DNA of 64,000 bases from positions 114,966-178,965 of the forward strand of contig CAZYQE010000001.1 of assembly GCA_964650315.1 (NCBI GenBank). Reading direction: 5' to 3'. A program made the position numbers and the translations under genes. Shown here one piece after another: positions 9,061 through 15,376 of the stretch (positions within the stretch are counted from its first letter, which is position 1; each line of letters begins with the position of its first letter). This DNA comes from CAJMSU01 sp964650315 (lineage in GTDB: Bacteria > Bacillota_I > Bacilli_A > RF39 > UBA660). The notes under the pieces are model-generated. The model did no database searches. It had not been told where the DNA came from and saw only the letters and a list, made by a program, of their open reading frames with translations.

Positions 9061-9957
9061 ATGATAAAATTAGTTAAGAGACAAAAAGATGCGAATTGTA
9101 TTACTCATAGTGGTACTATGCATGCTGATGATGTATTCGCAACTGCTTTTTTAGAGTTATATAAAAAAAATATTAAATTAATTAGAGTAAGCCATGTAGA
9201 AAAAGACTTATCAAAAGATACAATTGTATATGATATAGGTAGAGGTAAGTTTGATCACCACCAAGAAGATGTAGAAACAAGAGAAAATGGTATTAAATAT
9301 TCATCTATTGGATTACTTTGGAAAATGTTTGGAAAAGATTATTTAAAGAAAGAAAAAATAGAAGATATAGATGAAGTATTTAAATATATGGATAAAGAAT
9401 TAATAGAAGGAATAGATGCTATAGATAATGGGATATTTCCTGAAATAGAAGCAAATTATAAAGTAAAAACTATTAGTGATATTATTAAAGTATTTAATCC
9501 TAGTTTTTATACTACTCAAGATGAAAATAAACAATTTTTAAAAGCAGTTAACTTAGCTAAAGAAATATTTATAGAAACATTATATAGTGTAGTAGGAAAA
9601 ATAAAAGCTAAAAAAGAAGTAAATAAATTAATAGATAAAAATGAAGAATTATATTTAGAATTAGATAAGTATTTACCATATGAAGAAGCTATACTTACTA
9701 ATCCAAAAGGAGATAGTATTATGTTTGTATTATATCCATCTAATAGAGGAGGATATGCTATTAAGACTATTCCTAAATCAACAAGTGATAGTACAGATAG
9801 ATTATTATTACCAAAAAAATGGGCAGGACTTGTAGATGAAGAGTTAGAAAAAGTAACTAAAGTAGAAGGAGCAATGTTCTGTCATACAAATAGATTTATA
9901 GCAACTGCTAAAACTAAAGAAGCTGCATTAAAACTAATAAAGGAAGCATTAAAATAA
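9061..9957 (+). CDS. MYG1/UPF0160 family metal-dependent hydrolase-like protein
   Basis: 298 residues. The N-terminus THSGTMHADDVFATAFL and the later DIGRGKFDHHQ are the metal-binding signatures of the MYG1 family, distant relatives of DHH phosphoesterases. Eukaryotic MYG1 has exonuclease activity; the bacterial members are poorly studied, so only a phosphoesterase-like role can be inferred. The C-terminal segments VLYPSNRGGYAIKTIP and AMFCHTNRFIATAKT fit the family. Single-gene unit ended by a terminator. Confidence 0.85.
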   Translation: MIKLVKRQKDANCITHSGTMHADDVFATAFLELYKKNIKLIRVSHVEKDLSKDTIVYDIGRGKFDHHQEDVETRENGIKYSSIGLLWKMFGKDYLKKEKIEDIDEVFKYMDKELIEGIDAIDNGIFPEIEANYKVKTISDIIKVFNPSFYTTQDENKQFLKAVNLAKEIFIETLYSVVGKIKAKKEVNKLIDKNEELYLELDKYLPYEEAILTNPKGDSIMFVLYPSNRGGYAIKTIPKSTSDSTDRLLLPKKWAGLVDEELEKVTKVEGAMFCHTNRFIATAKTKEAALKLIKEALK

Positions 9958-9981
9958 TTACGAAAGTAATTATTTTTTTAT
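9951..9981 (+). terminator. Intrinsic terminator
   Basis: AAAATAATTAC (9951-9961), loop GAAA, GTAATTATTTT (9966-9976), then T-rich. It overlaps the stop codon. Confidence 0.85.
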
Positions 9982-10016
9982 TTTACAATCACTTTACAAA
10001 TGTATGGTTCCTAAAC

Positions 10017-10047
10017 TTGACAAAAAAGTCCGGGGGGGGGGTAAACT
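10017..10047 (+). promoter_or_regulatory. Promoter with a G10 tract in the spacer (candidate phase-variable promoter A)
   Basis: TTGACA (10017-10022), nine mixed bases, ten G (10032-10041), then TAAACT (10042-10047). The spacer is 19 nt; loss of two G would restore 17 nt. The same design, with identical distances, occurs at 41234-41264. Long G runs are otherwise absent from this AT-rich window. Homopolymers in promoter spacers are a known slipped-strand switching mechanism in other bacteria. Confidence 0.75.
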
Positions 10048-10076
10048 TTATATATAAGTAAATATAGGAGGAAAAT

Positions 10077-10334
10077 ATGGAAAATGAAATAATTAAGTTC
10101 CCACAAGAAAACATTTTTATGGAATTTAAAATAGGAGAACAGAATTATGCTGTTATAGGAAGCACCGATAAACTAGATGAAGAAAATGGAGACGAAGTAT
10201 ACTTTGTAAAAGTAGACATAGTAGATGGAGAAAAGATTGCAAGAAATATTGAAAACCATGATGAATTAGTTAAAGCAGAACAAAAATTTTATGATACTTT
10301 ATATAGTTTAGAAGAAGGTGAAGAAAATGTTTGA
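10077..10334 (+). CDS. Small DUF1292-like acidic protein
   Basis: 85 residues, ribosome site AGGAGGAAA. The segment FMEFKIGEQNYAVIGSTD and the acidic C-terminal part resemble the small DUF1292 family of Firmicutes, whose function is not known. It is the first gene of an operon driven by the G10-spacer promoter at 10017 and overlaps the next gene by 8 nt. The other G10 operon also encodes a DUF1292-like protein (42347), which suggests a shared role. Confidence 0.65.
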   Translation: MENEIIKFPQENIFMEFKIGEQNYAVIGSTDKLDEENGDEVYFVKVDIVDGEKIARNIENHDELVKAEQKFYDTLYSLEEGEENV

Positions 10335-10995
10335 GAGTAAAGCTCAAAAAGAAGCAGAATTAATTGCTGAACGTAATAAATTAATAGATGCACAAGAGAA
10401 AGCAGAAAAAAAAGAAGATAAGTGGAACTGTAGTGATCATGGATATGGAGAAGAAATAGAAAAAGAATTAGGTTACACTGGAAGTGAAGATTTAGTTGCA
10501 GAAGCACTACTTGCAACAAACGAACCTAGATATGTAAGATTAGGTAAATATTTAAAAGAAATAAATGATATGAAGAATATTAGAGATTATAAAAATATTA
10601 CAAAAGCAGAAGTAGCAGCAGATATAGAGGATATTAGAGATCATGTACCTCGTAGATCATATTTTGATGGTGATATAAAAACAACATATAAACAATTCAA
10701 AAAAATAGAAAAACAAAAAATAAAAATTGATAAAGAGATATGCAAAAAAACAAATAAGTATAAAGATGTCGGACACTTTATAAGCGTTGATAAAGTTGAT
10801 GTAGAACTTGAGTTAAAAGCATTAATAGAGCATAAAGTATATAATGATGAGGGTATAATAAATAATGGGACATACGATCCATATATTTCTTCTATTCATG
10901 ACTTACAACCTAGTGAATTAACAGAATTCTTTGATAATTGTCCTGAATTAGATTTTGTAGATACAAGTAGATTAACCAAAGGTAATAGTAAATAA
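10327..10995 (+). CDS. Unknown cytoplasmic charged protein in G10-promoter operon A
   Basis: The start is ATG 10327, 6 nt after GAAGGTG; an in-frame GTG at 10318 is inside that ribosome site. The 222-residue protein is highly charged, with a helical N-terminus (about residues 1-30), the stretch WNCSDHGYGEEIEKELG, and a Lys-rich centre (about 115-145). No signal peptide, membrane helix or known domain is seen. It is translationally coupled to the upstream DUF1292-like gene, so both would switch together if the promoter is phase-variable. Confidence 0.65.
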   Translation: MFESKAQKEAELIAERNKLIDAQEKAEKKEDKWNCSDHGYGEEIEKELGYTGSEDLVAEALLATNEPRYVRLGKYLKEINDMKNIRDYKNITKAEVAADIEDIRDHVPRRSYFDGDIKTTYKQFKKIEKQKIKIDKEICKKTNKYKDVGHFISVDKVDVELELKALIEHKVYNDEGIINNGTYDPYISSIHDLQPSELTEFFDNCPELDFVDTSRLTKGNSK

Positions 10996-10999
10996 TCAT

Positions 11000-11020
11000 A
11001 GAGGAATTATCCTCTTTTTT
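11000..11020 (+). terminator. Intrinsic terminator of operon A
   Basis: AGAGGA (11000-11005) pairs with TCCTCT (11010-11015), followed by T6. Confidence 0.8.
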
Positions 11021-11021
11021 C

Positions 11022-11050
11022 TTGCTTAAAATTAATATATTGTGTAAAAT
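11022..11050 (+). promoter_or_regulatory. Promoter of the gpx-trxB operon
   Basis: TTGCTT (11022-11027), 17-nt spacer, TAAAAT (11045-11050), directly after the terminator T tract. Confidence 0.6.
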
Positions 11051-11072
11051 TTAGGTATGGAAGGGTGATTGT

Positions 11073-11612
11073 ATGAGTATTTATAATTGTGTAGTTAAAG
11101 ATAGAAATGGTAAGGATGTAAAGATTAGTGATTATAAAGATAAAGTATTATTAATAGTTAATACTGCTACTGGATGTGGGTTTACACCTCAATATGAAGG
11201 ATTAGAAACTTTATATAAGAAATATCATGATAAAGGTTTAGAAATATTAGATTTTCCATGTAATCAATTTGGTAAACAGGCTCCAGGTACTAATGATGAA
11301 ATACATGAATTTTGTCAGTTTAAATATAATACTAGTTTTGATCAATTTGATAAGATTGATGTTAATGGGGAAAATGAAATTGAATTATTTAAATATTTAA
11401 AAGATAATGCTAAGGAAGATATAGTTAAAGGTATGAAACATAAAGTAACTATGAAAGGTATAGAAAAGATTAGTTCTACTTATAAAAATAAAAATGATAT
11501 TAAATGGAATTTTACTAAATTCTTAGTAGATAAAAATGGTAATGTAGTATCTAGATATTCTCCAATAGAAGATCCTAGTATTATGGAAGATAAAATAAAA
11601 GAATTATTATAG
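11073..11612 (+). CDS. gpx: Glutathione peroxidase family thiol peroxidase (Cys type)
   Basis: 179 residues with the family core: NTATGCGFTPQYEGL, where Cys replaces the selenocysteine of animal enzymes, then FPCNQFGKQAPG with the second Cys and catalytic Gln, and WNFTKFLVDKNGNVVSRY near the C-terminus. It reduces hydroperoxides in the cytoplasm. Bacterial Cys forms are generally recycled by thioredoxin, and the next gene, 9 nt downstream, is a thioredoxin reductase, so the pair looks like a peroxide-defence operon. Confidence 0.92.
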   Translation: MSIYNCVVKDRNGKDVKISDYKDKVLLIVNTATGCGFTPQYEGLETLYKKYHDKGLEILDFPCNQFGKQAPGTNDEIHEFCQFKYNTSFDQFDKIDVNGENEIELFKYLKDNAKEDIVKGMKHKVTMKGIEKISSTYKNKNDIKWNFTKFLVDKNGNVVSRYSPIEDPSIMEDKIKELL

Positions 11613-11621
11613 GAGGTTAAT

Positions 11622-12512
11622 ATGTACGATATTATAATTATAGGAGCAGGACCTGCAGGTTTAACTGCAGCTATATATGCTTTAAGAGCTAATAAAAAAG
11701 TTTTAGTACTAGAAGCTAAAACTTATGGGGGACAAATAGTAAATGCTTCTAATATAGAAAATTATCCAGGTATTAAAAGTATTAGTGGATTTGATTTTTC
11801 TACTAATTTATATAATCAAGTAAAAGATTTAGGTGGAGAAATTAAAATAGAGACAGTTATAAATATAAATGATAAAAAAGAAGTTACTACTAATAAAGAT
11901 AAATATAATACTAAAGCTATTATTATTGCGACTGGTTCTAATAATAGAAAACTAAATATAGATAAAGAAGAAGACTTTATTGGTAAAGGAGTATCTTATT
12001 GTGCTACTTGTGATGGAGCTTTTTATAAAGATAAAGATGTTATGGTAGTAGGTGGAGGAAATACTGCTTTAGAAGATAGTTTGTATTTATCTAATATTGT
12101 AAATAAAGTATATTTAGTTCATAGAAGAGATGAATTTAGAGGAGAAAATAAATTTGTAGAAGAAATTAAATCTAAAGATAATATAGAATTAGTATTAAAT
12201 TCTACTATTAAAAGTATTAATGGATCAGATACTTTAGAAAGTATAGATATTATAGATAAAGATAATAATATAACTAATATTAAAGTAAATGGTTTATTTA
12301 TAGCTATTGGACAAGAACCTAAAAATGAAATATTTAAAAATATTATTAATATAGATAGTAATGGTTATATAGAAACTAATGATGGAGTACATACTAATAT
12401 AGATGGTATCTATGTAGCAGGTGATTGTAGAAATAAAGATTTAAGACAATTAACTACTGCAGTTAGTGATGGAAGTATTGCTGCTACTACTGCTATTAAT
12501 GAAATGAAATAA
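11622..12512 (+). CDS. trxB: Thioredoxin reductase
   Basis: 296 residues with an FAD-binding Rossmann motif at the N-terminus (IIGAGPAGLTAAIYALRA), the redox CATC motif followed by DGAFYKD, an NADPH-binding VVGGGNTALEDSL, and the FAD motif GIYVAGDCRNK. It passes electrons from NADPH to thioredoxin. Ribosome site AGGAGG, 9 nt after the peroxidase gene; co-transcription is nearly certain. Slightly short compared with the usual ~310 residues but complete in all motifs. Confidence 0.94.
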   Translation: MYDIIIIGAGPAGLTAAIYALRANKKVLVLEAKTYGGQIVNASNIENYPGIKSISGFDFSTNLYNQVKDLGGEIKIETVININDKKEVTTNKDKYNTKAIIIATGSNNRKLNIDKEEDFIGKGVSYCATCDGAFYKDKDVMVVGGGNTALEDSLYLSNIVNKVYLVHRRDEFRGENKFVEEIKSKDNIELVLNSTIKSINGSDTLESIDIIDKDNNITNIKVNGLFIAIGQEPKNEIFKNIINIDSNGYIETNDGVHTNIDGIYVAGDCRNKDLRQLTTAVSDGSIAATTAINEMK

Positions 12513-12537
12513 AAAAGAAGATTTATCTTCTTTTTTT
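12511..12537. terminator. Bidirectional terminator between convergent genes
   Basis: AAAAAAGAAGAT (12511-12522) and its complement (12525-12536) form a stem with A tract on one side and T tract on the other, so it can stop trxB on the plus strand and the peptidoglycan-binding gene on the minus strand. Confidence 0.85.
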
Positions 12538-13879
12538 ATCTTTTAGAAAGTTCTACTATTTTCTCCCAAGATAGGGGACCTACTAAACCTGTTTCTATAA
12601 TATTATAATCATTTTGTATTTTTCTAATAGAACTTTCTGTTAAATCATCAAATACTCCATTAACTCTAACTCCGGGTATTGATTTATCATATCTACATAT
12701 TTTAAGTAAAAATCTTTGTAGTCTTAATACATCATTATTAGTCATACCTTTACTAAGAAAATATCCAGGATAAAGTTCATTAGCATATTCACTATACTCA
12801 CTAGGTATAGTTTTTAATAATTTATCATAAGTAGTTTTTAATAGATTCCAATCAGTATAAGTTACCTCTCCAGTAGCAGGAAGTCCATATTTATTTTGAA
12901 AAGCTAGTACCATAGTTTTAGTATTATCATTATATACAGAATTAGTTTTTAAATTAGGTATATCATTATCTAGAAAAGCAATAGCTCCTAAATAATAATG
13001 AATAAATTCTACTTCTATACCAGTATCTCCATATTTAACAACATCTTTAAATGAAAAATCTGCTTCTTCAGGAGATAATCCTTCAGAATAAATATCAGAT
13101 AGTTTTTTAACACTATTATAAATATATTTAATTCTATACCAAGTTGCTTTATCTACTATACCAGTTATAGGTAGAGAAAATATTTCTTGAAACTTTTTAA
13201 CAGCATCTTCAGTGGAAGAATCATAAGCACCATCTTCTCCAGTAATAGCAGGTATAGCAGGGTAGTTTAATTTAATTCTTTTTAAATCTCTTTGGATTGC
13301 TCTAACAGGATTACCAACATCTCCAAGTCCAACTTCATAACCAGGATAACTAACAGTAGATCCTCCTATAGGAGCATTATATTTAATATTAACATCATTA
13401 CCATAATAATTTTTAAGTATTTGTAAAGGGTTCTTTCCTTGATTAGCTAAAGTAACAGTACCCCATTGTGAAAGTCCATTACAAGTAGTTTTTCTACCAT
13501 CACAATATCTTGTAAAATATGGTTGTATTTGCCCTTCCTTATATACATAATCATTAAAAGCATCAGTAACTATATTATTAATATTTTCATAAATACTTCT
13601 ATTAGGTATATAAGTTTGATCATATATAGGGCTAGATGTTATATCAAAACTATAACCTTTAGTATGATACCATTCATTATAAATTCTATTCATTGCAAAG
13701 GATACAATAGCAAGTATATTAGCTTTTAAAGAATTAGTAGGCCAAGTAGGGTATAATTCACTAGAAGCAACATTAGAAATATAATCTACAAATGGAACAG
13801 TTATATTAGAAGCTGCTTCATCTGGTTTACCTAAATGAACAGTTATTTCTTCAGGTATAACGGGATATTTAATTGCCAT
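12536..13879 (-). CDS. SpoIID/LytB-like domain protein with three peptidoglycan-binding domains
   Basis: 447 residues. The N-terminal domain (about 25-170) has SSELYPTWPTNSLKANILA, which matches the SpoIID/LytB region carrying the catalytic Glu of lytic transglycosylases (here about Glu41), and later CNGLSQWGTVTLANQG. Three PG_binding_1 modules follow at about 185-255, 285-350 and 370-445 (for example NPVRAIQRDLKRIKLNY). No signal peptide is visible, which is known for spore-coat-type relatives but leaves export unclear. Last gene of a minus-strand operon; it overlaps the preceding gene by 1 nt. Confidence 0.8.
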   Translation of the reverse strand: MAIKYPVIPEEITVHLGKPDEAASNITVPFVDYISNVASSELYPTWPTNSLKANILAIVSFAMNRIYNEWYHTKGYSFDITSSPIYDQTYIPNRSIYENINNIVTDAFNDYVYKEGQIQPYFTRYCDGRKTTCNGLSQWGTVTLANQGKNPLQILKNYYGNDVNIKYNAPIGGSTVSYPGYEVGLGDVGNPVRAIQRDLKRIKLNYPAIPAITGEDGAYDSSTEDAVKKFQEIFSLPITGIVDKATWYRIKYIYNSVKKLSDIYSEGLSPEEADFSFKDVVKYGDTGIEVEFIHYYLGAIAFLDNDIPNLKTNSVYNDNTKTMVLAFQNKYGLPATGEVTYTDWNLLKTTYDKLLKTIPSEYSEYANELYPGYFLSKGMTNNDVLRLQRFLLKICRYDKSIPGVRVNGVFDDLTESSIRKIQNDYNIIETGLVGPLSWEKIVELSKR

Positions 13880-14277
13880 TAAGAAACATCTCCAATACTA
13901 GGTATTACATTAATATATTGAATAATAGTTATAGAGCAACAAATAGATATAGTATATTCTTGCCTCATATTTCCTTTTATAGCTTCTAATTTATATTCTG
14001 TAAATTTAGGTACCTCTTCATCATTAGAAATAGCTCTAGGAGCAGGAAGTACTATATCATTAATCATTCCAGAATTATCTGTTTTTCCTTCATAAAAAAT
14101 AACATTATTATTACCAATTACTTTACTAACTCTTATATTAATATCACTAACAGGTATTGCTTCATTAATAGAAGAAGCACGTATTTTTAAATAACCAAAT
14201 CCTGGATTATTATTAATAAACTCTAAATAACTAGAATCATCTTTTAATACTTCATCATCTATATATACATCTTTCAT
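13879..14277 (-). CDS. Small protein with prealbumin-like/carboxypeptidase-regulatory-like fold, unknown
   Basis: 132 residues. The centre (VSDINIRVSKV, then FYEGKTDNSGMINDIVLPAP) has the pattern of a prealbumin-like or carboxypeptidase regulatory-like beta domain, where a variable part is followed by T/S-D-x-x-G and a hydrophobic P-containing strand. It sits between a LysM protein and a peptidoglycan-binding protein, 10 nt and -1 nt apart, so it is probably an envelope or coat component. No signal peptide. Confidence 0.65.
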   Translation of the reverse strand: MKDVYIDDEVLKDDSSYLEFINNNPGFGYLKIRASSINEAIPVSDINIRVSKVIGNNNVIFYEGKTDNSGMINDIVLPAPRAISNDEEVPKFTEYKLEAIKGNMRQEYTISICCSITIIQYINVIPSIGDVS

Positions 14278-14287
14278 ATAATCACCT

Positions 14288-14953
14288 CTATATCTTTAAT
14301 ATTTGACCAATAGATAAATTAGTATTTTTTAAATTATTTTTACTAATTAAATCATTAACAGTAGTATTAAATTTCTTAGAAATAGAATACAGGCTATCTC
14401 CCTTTTTAACAGTATAAGTATTAGTAGTAGGACTGTAACTACTACCAAAACATTCTTCAATAACAATATTATCAGTTCTTATTTTTAATACTTGTCCAAT
14501 AAATAAATTATTAGTATTTAAAGCATTATCTTGTATTATAGTATCCACACTAATATTATTGTTTTTAGCAATACTATATAAATTATCTCCTTTTTTAACA
14601 GTATAATTAATAAAAGAAGGAGGCATAGTAGTAACAGATTCATTAGTCTCAGGTATTCTTAAAGTTTGACCTATAGATAAATTAGTACTCTTTAAATTAT
14701 TTAATTTTATAATTTCATTTACTGTAGTATTATAAATCCTAGCAATAGAATACAAACTATCTCCTTTTTTAACAGTATAATAAAACATATTAGATGGATT
14801 AGTTCCACTATTAGTAGGTATTTTTAATACTTGACCAACTTTTATATTAGAATTAGTTAAATTATTTAAGTTATAAATATCCATTGCAGATACTCCAAAT
14901 TGTTTACTTATACCATAAATAGTATCTCCAGCTTTAACAGTATATTCCCTCAT
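14288..14953 (-). CDS. Protein of four LysM domains
   Basis: 221 residues made almost entirely of four LysM repeats, each starting YTVK-x-GD and ending with GQ-x-L-[KR]-I, at about residues 4-46, 58-100, 116-158 and 178-221. LysM binds N-acetylglucosamine polymers such as peptidoglycan. There is no signal peptide. First gene of the operon, ribosome site AGAGGTGAAA. A minus-strand TTGTCA at 14997-15002 overlaps the -35 of the divergent small-RNA promoter and may be part of its own promoter. Related LysM proteins occur in spore coats, but sporulation here is not proven. Confidence 0.88.
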   Translation of the reverse strand: MREYTVKAGDTIYGISKQFGVSAMDIYNLNNLTNSNIKVGQVLKIPTNSGTNPSNMFYYTVKKGDSLYSIARIYNTTVNEIIKLNNLKSTNLSIGQTLRIPETNESVTTMPPSFINYTVKKGDNLYSIAKNNNISVDTIIQDNALNTNNLFIGQVLKIRTDNIVIEECFGSSYSPTTNTYTVKKGDSLYSISKKFNTTVNDLISKNNLKNTNLSIGQILKI

Positions 14954-14995
14954 ATTTTCACCTCTAAATAAGTATATGTATAAGGTCTATCTATT

Positions 14996-15024
14996 TTGAC
15001 AAAATAGGGCATTTATGGTATTAT
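14996..15024 (+). promoter_or_regulatory. Strong promoter of the predicted antitoxin RNA
   Basis: TTGACA (14996-15001), exactly 17 nt, TATTAT (15019-15024). No plus-strand open reading frame with a ribosome site follows before the terminator at 15104-15137, so it most likely makes a small RNA starting near 15031. Confidence 0.75.
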
Positions 15025-15051
15025 TAATATGTCAAGGAAACTTGCATACAA

Positions 15052-15087
15052 TAAAAAAGGAACACTTAATTTTGCCGGTTGAGTGTT
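15052..15087 (-). terminator. Terminator of the toxin mRNA
   Basis: AACACTTAA (15061-15069) and TTGAGTGTT (15079-15087) form a stem with one G-T pair. On the minus strand it is followed by CC and six T (complement of 15053-15058). Confidence 0.65.
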
Positions 15088-15095
15088 GCCATAAA

Positions 15096-15113
15096 TTTGG
15101 TTTCACCTAACTA
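15096..15113 (+). repeat. Direct repeat copy A of the toxin-antitoxin locus
   Basis: TTTGGTTTCACCTAACTA. It matches copy B (15245-15262) at 15 of 18 positions. Within the small RNA it can pair with the toxin 5' leader with 15 Watson-Crick and 2 G-U pairs. Confidence 0.7.
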
Positions 15114-15137
15114 AGCATTAGTTAGGTGATTTCTTTT
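15104..15137 (+). terminator. Terminator of the predicted antitoxin RNA
   Basis: A perfect 11-bp stem (15104-15114 with 15118-15128), loop GCA, then ATTTCTTTT. It also lies in the 3' part of the opposite toxin mRNA. Confidence 0.75.
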
Positions 15138-15219
15138 ATATTAGTACTGTAAAAAGCAATAATATTAAAAGCAAGATAGTAGTGATTAATGAAAGAATTA
15201 AAAAATCTTTCTTAGTCAT
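15136..15219 (-). CDS. 27-residue hydrophobic membrane peptide, candidate type I toxin
   Basis: The peptide begins MTKKDFLILSLITT and continues with Leu/Ile to the C-terminus, forming one membrane helix after a short charged end. GGGAGG (15227-15232) lies 7 nt before the ATG. A minus-strand promoter, TTGTTT (15304-15309) N17 TATACT (15281-15286), gives a leader of about 55 nt. A 5-bp hairpin (15232-15244) abuts the ribosome site. A convergent RNA overlaps the 3' end. Size, composition and layout match type I toxins such as Fst and TxpA, though I see no sequence match to a named family. Confidence 0.65.
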   Translation of the reverse strand: MTKKDFLILSLITTILLLILLLFTVLI

Positions 15220-15244
15220 ATTATCGCCTCCCTTCATGATGAAG

Positions 15245-15262
15245 TTTGGCATCACCCAACTA
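15245..15262 (+). repeat. Direct repeat copy B, in the toxin 5' leader
   Basis: TTTGGCATCACCCAACTA on the plus strand; its complement is in the toxin mRNA, 12 nt upstream of the ribosome site. Pair of 15096-15113. Confidence 0.7.
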
Positions 15263-15280
15263 TTAAGTATTCCTAATTAA

Positions 15281-15309
15281 AGTATACTACTTATATACAT
15301 CAAAAACAA
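15281..15309 (-). promoter_or_regulatory. Promoter of the 27-residue peptide
   Basis: On the minus strand TTGTTT (15304-15309), 17-nt spacer, TATACT (15281-15286). Predicted start near 15274. Confidence 0.65.
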
Positions 15310-15311
15310 TC

Positions 15312-15340
15312 GAACAAACAAAGATATTTGTTCTTTTTTT
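15312..15340 (+). terminator. Plus-strand terminator before the SpoVD-like gene
   Basis: GAACAAA (15312-15318) pairs with TTTGTTC (15327-15333), followed by T7. No gene reads into it from the left, so it would block read-through from the small RNA or act in the leader of the gene at 15377. Confidence 0.75.
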
Positions 15341-15376
15341 ATATAAAAAAACATAATAACTAACTAGAGGTGACTT

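Larger units (their letters stand above)
15031..15137 (+). ncRNA. Predicted small antisense RNA (type I antitoxin candidate)
   Basis: A transcript of about 107 nt is expected between the TTGACA-N17-TATTAT promoter and the 11-bp hairpin with T-rich tail at 15104-15137. It is convergent with the mRNA of the 27-residue peptide on the minus strand and complementary to its 3' region. It also carries a copy of an 18-nt direct repeat (15096-15113) whose other copy is in the peptide's 5' leader. No coding potential with a ribosome site was found in it. Expression is inference. Confidence 0.6.
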
